Origin: an uncultured Oscillospiraceae bacterium
GTDB taxonomy: Bacteria; Bacillota; Clostridia; Oscillospirales; Oscillospiraceae
Assembly (NCBI GenBank): GCA_949841355.1
Contig: CATKZP010000008.1
Span: 55,292 to 119,291 of the forward strand
Length of the DNA: 64,000 nucleotides
Direction: 5' to 3'
Below, piece by piece: positions 1 through 7,988 of the stretch. Below the pieces are notes generated by a model that saw nothing but the letters and a program-made list of their open reading frames with translations, was not told the origin of the DNA and did not search any database. The first letter of the stretch is position 1, and each line of letters opens with the position of its first letter. Made by a program: the position numbers and the translations under genes.

Positions 1-85
1 TTGGGGCAGACGTCTGCCCCAACAGGCGGTTTTGCTGAAAAATATTGTTCTGGGAAAAGAGATTTGCAAAGTTCGACACATTCAT
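1..85 (-). CDS. N-terminal fragment of an unrecognised protein running off the left edge
   Basis: An open frame begins with ATG at 85-83 on the minus strand and stays open to the window edge (28 codons). A GAGGTG ribosome binding site lies 9 bases upstream. The visible N-terminus starts MNVSNFANLFSQ and is rich in Asn, Gln and Phe. I do not recognise the family. A perfect 22-bp palindrome at 1-22 lies inside the frame. The start context is convincing but most of the protein is outside the window. Confidence 0.45.
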   Translation of the reverse strand, partial: MNVSNFANLFSQNNIFQQNRLLGQTSAP

Positions 86-257
86 AATGGCGCGCACCTC
101 CACATGTATTCCCGAAACTATCATATATATTATCGGCCATCATGTGGAAAAAGTTAAGAACCTGTACTCAAAACCAAACATCCCGCTGCAATCCGGCACG
201 TTCGGTTATGAATACAGGTTCGCTCCAGCCTCCGGAAGGGAAGCTGGCGGCGGGGGC

Positions 258-1142
258 CTACAGCGGAAAGCGGAGCGTCACCGCCAGCCGTCCCGCCTCG
301 TACCGGGCGGCGATGGTCCCGCCCATGCGCTCGGTGAGCGCCCGGGCGATGGACAGACCCAGCCCCGTGGAGCTGCGGCCCGTCTCCACGGTATAGAAGC
401 GGTCGAACAGGCGCCCCACCTGCACTTCGTCCAGTCCCGGGGCGGCGTTGGACAGGATGATGGAACCGTCCGGCGTCAGCGTCACTTCCAGGTCCCCGCC
501 GCTGTACTTCAGGGCGTTGGTGAGCAGATTGCCCAGCACCCGGGACAGCGCCGCCCGGTCCAGTATGCGCACCACCCGCTCTTCCGGCAGGGAGACGGCG
601 GGGACGATGCCGCGCTCCATGAACGCGCCGTAGAGGGCGGCCGCCGCCTCCTCCACCGCCCCGTTCAGGTCCACCGGCTCCAGGGCTGGCTCGTCCTCCA
701 GGCTGGCGGCTACGGAGTAGCGCAAAAGCTCCTCGGTGAGTTGGCGCATGGCCTGCGCCCGACCGGCGATGAGGGAGAGGTAGCGGGCCTGATCCGGAGT
801 CCTGTCCCCCCGCTCCAGCAGCTCCAGATAGCCGCAGATGGCGGTGAGGGGGGTGCGCAGGTCGTGGGAGATGTTGGTGACGGCCTCCTTCAGCTCCCGG
901 TCGCCGTTTTCATACCGGCGGCGCTGGCGGCGCAGCTCCTTGAGGTGGATGTTGAGCTCCGCGGCCAGCCTGCGGGCGTAGGGGTCCCGGGCGGAGAGAA
1001 AAATGGGGTTGTTGGTGTCGGAGGAGAGGCGCTCCCCCAGCTGGCCGGTGATGTCGTCCAGGGAGCGTTGGAGCAGGCGCAGCTTGACCAGCAGGGCCAG
1101 GACGGCGGCGGCCAGCGCGGCGCACAGCAGCCAGGGAAGCAT
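258..1142 (-). CDS. Sensor histidine kinase of a two-component/ABC locus
   Basis: Membrane sensor kinase that should autophosphorylate on His and pass phosphate to the regulator at 3806-4480. Residues 1-20 form one hydrophobic segment. The dimerisation/H-box NISHDLRTPLTAI has its His near residue 93. A HATPase domain follows with N-box NLLTNALKYS and G-box STGLGLSIA. At 294 residues it has almost no extracellular sensor, which is typical of kinases that sense through a partner ABC transporter. I chose the ATG at 1142, with GAGGTG just upstream, over the GTG at 1151. It is the last gene of the operon, 10 bases after the second permease. The signal sensed is unknown. Confidence 0.88.
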   Translation of the reverse strand: MLPWLLCAALAAAVLALLVKLRLLQRSLDDITGQLGERLSSDTNNPIFLSARDPYARRLAAELNIHLKELRRQRRRYENGDRELKEAVTNISHDLRTPLTAICGYLELLERGDRTPDQARYLSLIAGRAQAMRQLTEELLRYSVAASLEDEPALEPVDLNGAVEEAAAALYGAFMERGIVPAVSLPEERVVRILDRAALSRVLGNLLTNALKYSGGDLEVTLTPDGSIILSNAAPGLDEVQVGRLFDRFYTVETGRSSTGLGLSIARALTERMGGTIAARYEAGRLAVTLRFPL

Positions 1143-1152
1143 GGGGGTCACC

Positions 1153-1974
1153 TCATTTCAGGTCTTTTCTGCGGAACAGGGCGATGCCCGCGGCGGTGGA
1201 CAGGAGGATGACAAGCAGGGAATACAGCGGCATCCAGCCCGCGTCCTGCCCCTGCTGGCTGGCGTACTGCACGATCTGGCAGGTGGGCAGAAAAACGTTG
1301 AGGACTTCAAAGACAGCGCGCTGCGGGCCGCCCAGATACTGGGGGTTGGGCGTCGGAAGGCCGGGGACATACTCACCGGCCGCGTTCCAGGAGCCGTTCA
1401 GATATTCCGGGGCCAGCAGGCGGCTCCGGATATAGATGCTGGCAATCAGCAGGAGGAATACCCCCAGCACGCACGCCGCCGCCGACACGCTCGTCCGCTC
1501 GCAGTTGGCCGCCACCAGGGTGAGCAGGGCGCACAACGCCGCCACCGCCGCCAGCGAGCCCAATACCATCAGTGCGGCCTGTCCCAGGGCCATGGAAACC
1601 GGCCCCACCAGCGGTATGCCAATCGCGGCCACCACCGCCATGTAGGCCGCGCAGAGCAGGAGCGATACCGCCGTACCGGTGAGCAGGTTGGCGGCATAAA
1701 TGGCTGCGCGGGGATGCCCCGCCGCCACCTTGCTGCGGATGGCGTGGCCGCTGTGCTCCGCGCCGAAGAACAGGGGGATAAACACTGCAATGATGATACA
1801 GACGAATATGGGGTAGGTAAAAAAAGCTCCGTCCAGCGGGAAGTATTCATATTGGTTCATCTGGTAAAGCTGGAGGGCCATTAAGGCCCCGGTGCCGAGG
1901 CAGAACGCCAGCACGCCCCAGAACAGCGCGCTTTTCCTCAGCCGCAGAAAGTTGGCCGCCAGCAGATTTCTCAT
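1153..1974 (-). CDS. ABC transporter permease (second of two paralogues)
   Basis: Integral membrane subunit of an ABC-2 type exporter, 273 residues with about six hydrophobic segments. It opens with MRNLLAANFLRLRKSALFW, nearly the same as the upstream permease (MTKLLGANFLRLKKSALFW), so the two arose by duplication and probably form a heterodimer around the ATPase encoded at 2807-3721. ATG 1974 was preferred because AGGTGG lies 5 bases upstream; a GTG nine bases earlier has no ribosome binding site. By analogy with lantibiotic-immunity transporters, a peptide or antibiotic substrate is likely, but this is inference. Confidence 0.8.
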   Translation of the reverse strand: MRNLLAANFLRLRKSALFWGVLAFCLGTGALMALQLYQMNQYEYFPLDGAFFTYPIFVCIIIAVFIPLFFGAEHSGHAIRSKVAAGHPRAAIYAANLLTGTAVSLLLCAAYMAVVAAIGIPLVGPVSMALGQAALMVLGSLAAVAALCALLTLVAANCERTSVSAAACVLGVFLLLIASIYIRSRLLAPEYLNGSWNAAGEYVPGLPTPNPQYLGGPQRAVFEVLNVFLPTCQIVQYASQQGQDAGWMPLYSLLVILLSTAAGIALFRRKDLK

Positions 1975-1983
1975 GCCGCCCAC

Positions 1984-2814
1984 CTATTTCAGGTCCTTGC
2001 GCCAGAACAGCATGGCCCCCGCCCCGGTGAACGCCGCGCACACCGCCGCCGCCAGCTCCATCAGCCGCACGGGATCGGTGAAGTTCACATTGCTGTATTG
2101 GATGGACTGCCCCGTGGGCAGCAGGTCGTAGAGGAACTGGCAGACCTCCCGCTTCATCCCGGTGAGGTAGGCGGGGTTTGGCTCCGGCTTGGCGTTCACA
2201 ACCTGCCCGTTTATGCTCATCTCGTAGCCAGTGATGAACTCCGGCGCGTCCAGCCGCCCGTTGAGATACACGGCGGCAAGCAGCAGGGTAAACACCCCCA
2301 GCAGGCACACCACCGCCGAGACGGCTTTCTTGGAGCAGTTCATCGTCGCGCAGGTGAATATGGCGCAGAAGGCCGCCGTCATCACCAGCGAGCCGCCCAG
2401 GGCGGCGGCGGTGGCGGAGGCAGGCAGGTCCAGAGCGCCGATCAGCGGTATGCCCACCGCCGCGCAGGCCAGCAGATAGGCGGCGAAGAACGCAACGGCC
2501 GCTGCGAAGCTGGTGATGAGGTTGGCAAAATAGACGGCGATGCGGCTGTGGCCCACGGTGAGCTTGTTGCGGATGGCGCCGTCGCTGTGCTCCGTGCCGA
2601 AAAACAGGGGGATGAACGGGGCTGTGACAATGCCCGCCACCATGGCAAAGCCGAAAAACACGGAGTCCAGCGACACCGCAAAGCCGTAATCCAGGTGCTC
2701 CCGAAAGCGCGTGACGCACATGAACGCGCCGAAGCCGAAGCTGAGGGCCAGCGTTCCCCAGAACAGCGCGCTTTTTTTCAGCCGCAGAAAATTCGCGCCC
2801 AGCAGCTTAGTCAT
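1984..2814 (-). CDS. ABC transporter permease (first of two paralogues)
   Basis: ABC-2 type membrane permease of 276 residues with six predicted hydrophobic stretches and a larger extracellular loop after the first one. Its ATG overlaps the stop of the ATPase gene by 8 bases, so the two are translationally coupled. Its C-terminus MLFWRKDLK matches the LFRRKDLK end of the downstream permease, supporting tandem duplication. With the ATPase it should form the transporter controlled by the flanking two-component genes. Substrate unknown. Confidence 0.8.
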   Translation of the reverse strand: MTKLLGANFLRLKKSALFWGTLALSFGFGAFMCVTRFREHLDYGFAVSLDSVFFGFAMVAGIVTAPFIPLFFGTEHSDGAIRNKLTVGHSRIAVYFANLITSFAAAVAFFAAYLLACAAVGIPLIGALDLPASATAAALGGSLVMTAAFCAIFTCATMNCSKKAVSAVVCLLGVFTLLLAAVYLNGRLDAPEFITGYEMSINGQVVNAKPEPNPAYLTGMKREVCQFLYDLLPTGQSIQYSNVNFTDPVRLMELAAAVCAAFTGAGAMLFWRKDLK

Positions 2815-3721
2815 GAGAGCCACCCCCCACCAGATTGACGAAGTAGCTCTCCAGGCTCTCGTCCCGCTCCTGGGCGGAGAGCAGCTCGCAGCCCTCCGCG
2901 TCCAACGCCTTGGACAGCTGGGAGATGTTCACCTGGGCGAACACGTCCGCCTGGCCGTCGGACAGGATTTTGTAGTCCACCCCCATGGCGTCCAGCGCCC
3001 GGGCCAGCGTGCGGGTGTCTGTGACCTCCACCCGCAGGCACTTGCGGCAGGCCGCCTCCAGCTCCCGGGCGGACAGCTCCTTGACGATGCGGCCCCCGTC
3101 GATGAACCCATAGTGGGTGGCCAGCTTGGCCAGCTCGTCCAGAATGTGGGAGGAGATGAGCACGGTGATGCGCCGCTCCCGGTTGAGCTTGAGGATGAGC
3201 TCGCGTATGTCAATAATGCCCTGGGGGTCCAGGCCGTTCACCGGCTCGTCCAGCACCAGAAAGTCCGGGTCCCCCGCCAGGGCCACGGCGATGCCCAGCC
3301 GCTGCTTCATGCCCAGGGAGAAGTTCCGGGCCTTTTTCCTCCCAGTGCCCTCCAGGCCCACCAGCTTCAAAAGCTCCGGGATGCCGCCGTCCGACGGCAC
3401 CCCCAGCACTCGGAACTGCTCCTTGAGATTGTCCTCGGCGGAGAGGTCCAGGTAGATGGAGGGGGTCTCCACCACCGCGCCCATGCGGCGGCGGACCTTG
3501 GCGATGTCCCGCTGGGCGCTGTCCACGCCGTAGAGGGCGTAGGCGCCCGACGTGGGGGCCTGAAGGCCGCAGATGAGCCGGATGAGGGTGGTTTTGCCCG
3601 CGCCGTTGCGGCCCACAAAGCCGTAAATGCTGCCCTTGGGCACGCGCATGGTGAGGTTGTCCAGGGCCTTGAAGTCCTTGTAATGCTTGGACAGGCCCTG
3701 GGTGACCAGTACGTATTCCAT
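2807..3721 (-). CDS. ABC transporter ATP-binding protein
   Basis: Cytoplasmic ATPase of the two-permease exporter, 304 residues. Walker A is GRNGAGKTT near residues 38-46, the signature is NFSLGMKQRLGIA, and Walker B is DFLVLDEPVNGLDP, with a switch His in LISSHILDE. The C-terminal 90 residues are the extra domain typical of bacitracin/lantibiotic-type exporters (BcrA/NukF group). ATG 3721 follows ACGGAGG at good spacing. It starts the transporter part of the operon, 84 bases after the regulator gene, and the gap holds candidate regulator-binding repeats. Confidence 0.9.
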   Translation of the reverse strand: MEYVLVTQGLSKHYKDFKALDNLTMRVPKGSIYGFVGRNGAGKTTLIRLICGLQAPTSGAYALYGVDSAQRDIAKVRRRMGAVVETPSIYLDLSAEDNLKEQFRVLGVPSDGGIPELLKLVGLEGTGRKKARNFSLGMKQRLGIAVALAGDPDFLVLDEPVNGLDPQGIIDIRELILKLNRERRITVLISSHILDELAKLATHYGFIDGGRIVKELSARELEAACRKCLRVEVTDTRTLARALDAMGVDYKILSDGQADVFAQVNISQLSKALDAEGCELLSAQERDESLESYFVNLVGGGSHD

Positions 3722-3769
3722 AAGATTGCCTCCGTTTCCTTTGGGATAGGGCTATCCTAACAGGAAACC

Positions 3770-3810
3770 GTCAAGAAAGCGGTCAAGGAAATCGTTGAGA
3801 TTTCGTCAAG
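3770..3810 (-). promoter_or_regulatory. Tandem CTTGAC direct repeats between regulator and ABC genes
   Basis: On the minus strand CTTGAC occurs at 3775-3770, 3787-3782 and 3810-3805, with a degenerate CTCAAC at 3799-3794. The steps are 12, 12 and 11 bases, close to one helical turn, as expected for direct-repeat sites of OmpR-class regulators. The array lies just upstream of the ATPase start and overlaps the stop codon of the regulator gene. Binding by that regulator is inferred. Confidence 0.5.
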
Positions 3811-4480
3811 GTTTGGGGGGATTCGCGGCCATCTTAAACCCAATGCCCCACACGGACTCGATGCAGTCCCCCGCCCCCGCGTCCCGGAGCTTGCGGCGCA
3901 GGTTGCTGACGTGGGTTTTCAGCGAGCTCTCGGTGCAGTCCGGCGTGTCCCGGCCGATCTCGTCCAGCAGGCGGGACTTGGTGACCACCTGGGCGGGATT
4001 GGCCATGAGCAGCTTCAAAATGGCGTACTCCGTCCGGGTGAGGCGCACATCGCCGCCATGGACGCAGACCGAGCGGGCGTCCGGGTCCAGCCGCAGGGAG
4101 CCGAAGGCGAGGGCGGCTCCCGGATGGGCGGCGGCCTCCCGCAGGCGCACCGCCACCCGGGCCAGCAGCTCCCGCAGGGCGAAGGGCTTGGTAACGTAAT
4201 CCGCCGCGCCTCCCAGCAGCAGGGCGGTTTTGCTGTCCACGTCGGCCTTGGCGCTGACCACGATGACGGGAATGCCCGCCAGCTTGGGCAGCACCTGCTC
4301 CCCGGACAGGCCGGGGAGCATCAGGTCCAGCAGGATGAGGTCGGGCCGTCCCCGGTCCAGGGCCAGCACCGCCTCGGTGCCGGAGTAGGCGCGGCTCACC
4401 CGGTAGCCCTCCCCCTCCAGCGCCTCCTGGAGGAGGTTCCCGATGTGGATGTCGTCGTCGATGACTAAGATATGGCTCAT
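3806..4480 (-). CDS. OmpR-family response regulator
   Basis: DNA-binding response regulator, 224 residues. The receiver domain has the acidic pocket DDD near residues 8-10, phospho-acceptor Asp52 in LLLDLMLPGLSG, and the conserved Lys in DYVTKPF. A winged-helix domain occupies about residues 125-224 (RLTRTEYAILKLLM, then SLKTHVSNLRRKL). It is the first gene of the minus-strand locus that continues with ATPase, two permeases and kinase, the usual arrangement for peptide-antibiotic sensing and detoxification modules. It probably activates the transporter genes through the repeats at 3770-3810. Confidence 0.92.
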   Translation of the reverse strand: MSHILVIDDDIHIGNLLQEALEGEGYRVSRAYSGTEAVLALDRGRPDLILLDLMLPGLSGEQVLPKLAGIPVIVVSAKADVDSKTALLLGGAADYVTKPFALRELLARVAVRLREAAAHPGAALAFGSLRLDPDARSVCVHGGDVRLTRTEYAILKLLMANPAQVVTKSRLLDEIGRDTPDCTESSLKTHVSNLRRKLRDAGAGDCIESVWGIGFKMAANPPKP

Positions 4481-4549
4481 AGCGCCCGCTCCAATCCTGC
4501 GTTTTTGTCTATTATATGTGGGATGCCGGAGGGACGCAAGAAAAAAGGG

Positions 4550-4578
4550 TTGAAGAAATTCTTAAAATGCCGTATACT
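4550..4578 (+). promoter_or_regulatory. Sigma-A type promoter for the thioesterase gene
   Basis: TTGAAG at 4550-4555 and TATACT at 4573-4578 are separated by exactly 17 bases, and the gene starts 30 bases downstream after a GGAGGG ribosome binding site. The -10 matches consensus at 5 of 6 positions and the -35 at 4 of 6. Confidence 0.6.
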
Positions 4579-4607
4579 TGGCATAATTTGAAAATGGAGG
4601 GATCGCG

Positions 4608-5000
4608 ATGCCAGTTGAAATCGGAATGAGGGGCGAGGCCGCCGCAGTGGTGGCCCAGGAGGATACCGCCCAGGCGGTGGGCTCGGGCCTGGTGCCGGTG
4701 TTTGCCACCCCGCGGATGATCGCCCTGATGGAGCAGGCGGCGGTGAACGCGGTGCAGTCCGCCCTGGAGCCGGGGCAGGGCACGGTGGGCACCCGCCTGG
4801 ACGTGAAGCACTCCGCCGCCACCCCCGTGGGCATGAAGGTGCGGGCTCAGGCGGAGGTCATCGGCGTGGAGGGCCGGCAGGTGGTCTTTTTGGTGACGGC
4901 CTTCGACGAGGCGGAGCAGATCGGCGGAGGGACCCATGAGCGGTTTATCATCCAGACGGACAAATTTTTGGCTCGTGCCCAGGGAAAGCTGAACGGGTGA
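4608..5000 (+). CDS. Hotdog-fold thioesterase (fluoroacetyl-CoA thioesterase-like)
   Basis: A 130-residue single-domain hotdog protein. The pattern TPRMIALMEQAA followed by VKHSAATPVGMKV matches the FlK-like group, in which a Glu and a His of these two segments take part in thioester hydrolysis. It probably hydrolyses a small acyl-CoA in the cytoplasm; the natural substrate in gut Firmicutes is not known and fluoroacetate is unlikely. It is a single-gene unit with its own promoter upstream and a strong terminator immediately downstream. Confidence 0.75.
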   Translation: MPVEIGMRGEAAAVVAQEDTAQAVGSGLVPVFATPRMIALMEQAAVNAVQSALEPGQGTVGTRLDVKHSAATPVGMKVRAQAEVIGVEGRQVVFLVTAFDEAEQIGGGTHERFIIQTDKFLARAQGKLNG

Positions 5001-5002
5001 GA

Positions 5003-5033
5003 AAAATTCCCGGCGTAGGCCGGGAATTTTTTC
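5003..5033 (+). terminator. Rho-independent terminator after the thioesterase gene
   Basis: A perfect 12-bp stem (5003-5014 with 5019-5030), a GTAG loop and a trailing T run end the thioesterase transcript. The -35 box of the csoR promoter begins at the next base, so terminator and promoter abut. Confidence 0.85.
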
Positions 5034-5084
5034 TTGACAAAAGCCCAGCGCTATGGTAGGATAACACTACCCCCCAGGGGGGTA
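5034..5084 (+). promoter_or_regulatory. csoR-copA promoter with CsoR operator
   Basis: Consensus TTGACA at 5034-5039, a 17-base spacer, and TAGGAT at 5057-5062. Immediately downstream, 5068-5084 is the perfect palindrome TACCCCCCAGGGGGGTA, which has the TACCC...GGGTA G-tract form of known CsoR operators. A repressor bound there would cover the transcription start. Copper-released autoregulation of csoR and copA follows from family knowledge. Confidence 0.85.
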
Positions 5085-5105
5085 TTAAGAAGGGGGGCGA
5101 GGGCC

Positions 5106-5366
5106 ATGATGGCCGACCAGAAAACGGTGCTGCGGCTGCTGAAAACCGCCCGGGGCCAGATCGACGGCATCATCAAAATGGTGGAGGACGACCGCTACTG
5201 CATGGACATCTCCCAGCAGGTCGCCGCCGCCGGGGCCATGCTCCGCCGGGCCAACCGGGATATTTTGACCGCCCACCTGAAGCGCTGCGTGGAGCACGCC
5301 GGGAGCGACGCGGAGCGGGCGGAGAAGATCGACGAATTGGTAAAGGCTCTGGAAAAAATACTATGA
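5106..5366 (+). CDS. csoR: CsoR-family copper-sensing repressor
   Basis: All-helical metal-sensing repressor of 86 residues. The Cu(I)-binding triad of the family is present: Cys32 (DDRYCMDIS), His57 and Cys61 (LTAHLKRC). Cu(I) binding is expected to lower affinity for the operator at 5068-5084 and switch on copA, which starts 31 bases downstream. I start the protein at ATG 5106, which follows a GGGGGGCGAGG stretch; the open frame extends upstream through the promoter and cannot be translated there. The Cys-His-Cys triad argues for copper rather than nickel or formaldehyde sensing. Confidence 0.92.
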   Translation: MMADQKTVLRLLKTARGQIDGIIKMVEDDRYCMDISQQVAAAGAMLRRANRDILTAHLKRCVEHAGSDAERAEKIDELVKALEKIL

Positions 5367-5397
5367 CCATACTGCTGAGAAAGCAAGGTGAAGCCCG

Positions 5398-7941
5398 ATG
5401 AAGCAAAAATTCAACGTCACCGGCATGACCTGCTCCGCCTGCTCCGCCCACGTGGACAAGGCGGTGCGCAGGCTGGACGGCGTGTGCGAGGTGAACGTCA
5501 ACCTGCTGGGCGGCTCCATGACGGTGGACTGGGAGGGGGGCCTCACCCCGGACCAGATCGTGTCCGCCGTGGAGAAGGCGGGGTACGGCGCGTCCCTGCC
5601 CGCTGCGGGGGGTACGGGCGCGGTCCAGGCCAAGCCCGCCGCCGGCGCCATGGAGGACGACCTGAAAAACATGAAGGCCAGGCTGATCGCGTCCTTTGTG
5701 TTTCTCATCCCCCTGTTCTACCTGTCCATGGGCCACATGATGGGCTGGCCCATCCCCCACTTCTTCCACGGCGCGGAAAACGCCATGACCTACGCCCTCA
5801 CCCTGTTCCTGCTCACCGTGCCCATCATGGTGATTAACCAGAAATACTACCGGGTGGGGTTCAAAACCCTGTTCCGCCTGACCCCCAACATGGATTCCCT
5901 CATCGCCGTGGGCTCCGCCGCCGCCGTGGTGTACGGCATCGCTGCCCTGTACTGCATCGGCTGGGGGCTGGGCCATGGGGACGCGGCTTTGGTGGAGCAC
6001 TACTCCATGGACCTGTATTTTGAGTCGGCGGGGATGATCCTCACCCTCATCACCCTGGGCAAGTATATGGAGACCCGCTCCAAGGGCAGGACCGGCCAGG
6101 CTATCGCCCGGCTCATGGACCTCACCCCCAAGACCGCCGCCGTGCTGCGGGACGGTGCGGAGCTTGAGGTGCCGGTGGAGCAGGTGCAGGCGGGAGACCT
6201 GGTGCTGGTGCGGCCGGGGGCCTCCGTTCCGGTGGACGGCGTGGTGGTGGAGGGCGCGTCCAGCGTGGACGAGTCCGCCCTCACCGGCGAGTCCATCCCG
6301 GTGGACAAGGGTCCGGGGGACACGGTGATCTCCGCGTCCATCAACAAATCCGGTGTGCTCACCCTCCGGGCCACCCGGGTGGGGGAGGACACCACCCTGG
6401 CCCAGATGATCCGGCTGGTGGACGAGGCGGCCTCCTCCAAGGCCCCCATCGCCAAGCTGGCGGACAAGGTGGCGGGGGTGTTCGTCCCGGTGGTGATGGC
6501 CATTGCCCTGGTGGCCGCCGTGGGCTGGCTGCTGGCCACCGGGTCTGTGGAGCGGGCCCTCACCTCCGGTGTGGCGGTGCTGGTCATCTCCTGCCCCTGC
6601 GCCCTGGGGCTGGCTACCCCGGTGGCCATTATGGTGGGCACCGGCAAGGGGGCCGAGCACGGTATCCTGGTGAAGTCCGCCGAGGGGCTGGAGCACCTGC
6701 GCTCCGTCACCACGGTGGTGCTGGACAAGACGGGCACCGTCACCCAGGGCAAGCCCAAGGTGACCGACCTGTACCCCCTGGGGCGGACCACCGCCGAGGA
6801 GCTTTTGTGCGTGGCCGCGTCGCTGGAAAAGCCCTCCGAGCACCCGCTGGGCGCGGCCATTGTGGAGGAGGCGGCAAGCCGCTCCATCCCCCTGGCTCCG
6901 GTGGAGGGGTTTGAGGCCGTCCACGGCAAGGGAGTCCGGGGCAGAATCCAAGGAGCGGACTTCCTGGCGGGCAATGCCGCCATGCTCTCGGACGCTGGGG
7001 TGGAGCTGGGCCAGGACGCCATGATTGCCGACGAGCTGGCCAAGCAGGGCAAGACCCCCCTGTTCTTCGTGGAGGACGGCCGCCCCATCGGCATCATCGC
7101 CGTGGCGGACACGGTGAAGGCGACCAGCCGCGCCGCCATCGAGGGCTTCCAGAGGCTGGGGCTGAAGGTGGTGATGCTCACCGGCGACAACAAGCGCACC
7201 GCCGAGGCCATCGGCCGGGAGCTGGGGCTGACGGAGGTGGTGAGCGAGGTACTCCCCGCCGACAAGGAGCGGCAGATCGCCGCCCTCCAGGCCCGGGGAG
7301 AGAAGGTGGCCATGGTGGGCGACGGCATCAACGACGCTCCCGCCCTGGCAAGGGCGGATGTGGGCCTGGCCATCGGCGCGGGGGCGGACGTGGCCATTGA
7401 GAGCGCCGACATCGTGCTGATGAAGTCCGACCTGGCGGACGCGGTGACGGCGGTGGAGCTGTCCCGGGCCACCATCCGCAACGTGAAGCAGAACCTGTTC
7501 TGGGCGTTTTTCTACAACGCCGTGTGCATTCCGGTGGCGGCGGGTGTGCTGGCCATCTGGGGCGGGCCCCAGCTCAACCCCATGATCGCCGGGGCGGCCA
7601 TGAGCTTCAGCTCGGTGTGCGTGGTGGCCAACGCCCTGCGCCTGCGGTTCTTCAAGCCCGGCATTGCGCGCAAAACCGAACCATATGACGTGAAAACCGG
7701 CGGAAATGCCGCCGTTGAAGTGAAAGGAGAACAAAAGGCTATGGAAAAGAAAGTTGTGATCGAGGGCATGATGTGCCAGCACTGCCGCGCCCATGTGGAT
7801 AAAGCGCTCAACGCCATCCCAGGGGCTTCCGCCACCGTGGACCTGGACAGCAAGACCGCCGTGGTGTCCGGCGACGTGACCGACGAGGCCATCCGCGCCG
7901 CCGTGAAAGAGGCGGGGTACGAGGTGGCCGGCATCTCCTGA
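5398..7941 (+). CDS. copA: Copper-exporting P1B-type ATPase with C-terminal CopZ-like domain
   Basis: Membrane Cu(I) exporter of 847 residues. An N-terminal heavy-metal domain has GMTCSAC (Cys12, Cys15). The transmembrane metal site CPC is at 399-401, the phosphorylation motif DKTGT starts at 443, and the hinge motif GDGINDAP follows. A second heavy-metal domain at about 782-847 carries GMMCQHC (Cys793, Cys796). Most CopA proteins have only N-terminal metal domains; here a CopZ-sized chaperone domain is fused at the end through a short linker. Met782 (7741) is preceded by AAAGGAG, so a free CopZ could also be made. It is co-transcribed with csoR. Confidence 0.95.
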   Translation: MKQKFNVTGMTCSACSAHVDKAVRRLDGVCEVNVNLLGGSMTVDWEGGLTPDQIVSAVEKAGYGASLPAAGGTGAVQAKPAAGAMEDDLKNMKARLIASFVFLIPLFYLSMGHMMGWPIPHFFHGAENAMTYALTLFLLTVPIMVINQKYYRVGFKTLFRLTPNMDSLIAVGSAAAVVYGIAALYCIGWGLGHGDAALVEHYSMDLYFESAGMILTLITLGKYMETRSKGRTGQAIARLMDLTPKTAAVLRDGAELEVPVEQVQAGDLVLVRPGASVPVDGVVVEGASSVDESALTGESIPVDKGPGDTVISASINKSGVLTLRATRVGEDTTLAQMIRLVDEAASSKAPIAKLADKVAGVFVPVVMAIALVAAVGWLLATGSVERALTSGVAVLVISCPCALGLATPVAIMVGTGKGAEHGILVKSAEGLEHLRSVTTVVLDKTGTVTQGKPKVTDLYPLGRTTAEELLCVAASLEKPSEHPLGAAIVEEAASRSIPLAPVEGFEAVHGKGVRGRIQGADFLAGNAAMLSDAGVELGQDAMIADELAKQGKTPLFFVEDGRPIGIIAVADTVKATSRAAIEGFQRLGLKVVMLTGDNKRTAEAIGRELGLTEVVSEVLPADKERQIAALQARGEKVAMVGDGINDAPALARADVGLAIGAGADVAIESADIVLMKSDLADAVTAVELSRATIRNVKQNLFWAFFYNAVCIPVAAGVLAIWGGPQLNPMIAGAAMSFSSVCVVANALRLRFFKPGIARKTEPYDVKTGGNAAVEVKGEQKAMEKKVVIEGMMCQHCRAHVDKALNAIPGASATVDLDSKTAVVSGDVTDEAIRAAVKEAGYEVAGIS
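7723..7743 (+). promoter_or_regulatory. Internal in-frame ribosome binding site for a CopZ-like product
   Basis: AAAGGAG at 7723-7729 lies 11 bases before an in-frame ATG at 7741 inside copA. Initiation here would give a 66-residue protein starting MEKKVVIEGMMCQHC, the size and motif of the copper chaperone CopZ. The site could be a relic of a once separate copZ gene or still be in use. Confidence 0.55.
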
Positions 7942-7944
7942 GAG

Positions 7945-7981
7945 AAAATCCCCGGCGCGGCATTGCCGCGCCGGGGATTTT
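7945..7981. terminator. Bidirectional terminator between copA and the convergent membrane-protein gene
   Basis: A perfect 17-bp stem (7945-7961 with 7965-7981) around an ATT loop. It has AAAA at one end and TTTT at the other, so it can end transcripts from both strands. It starts three bases after the copA stop. Confidence 0.9.
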
Positions 7982-7988
7982 GCGCCGG

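Noticed and set aside
1..22. Perfect 22-bp palindrome as terminator
   Set aside because: It lies inside a plausible coding frame running off the left edge and has no T tail.
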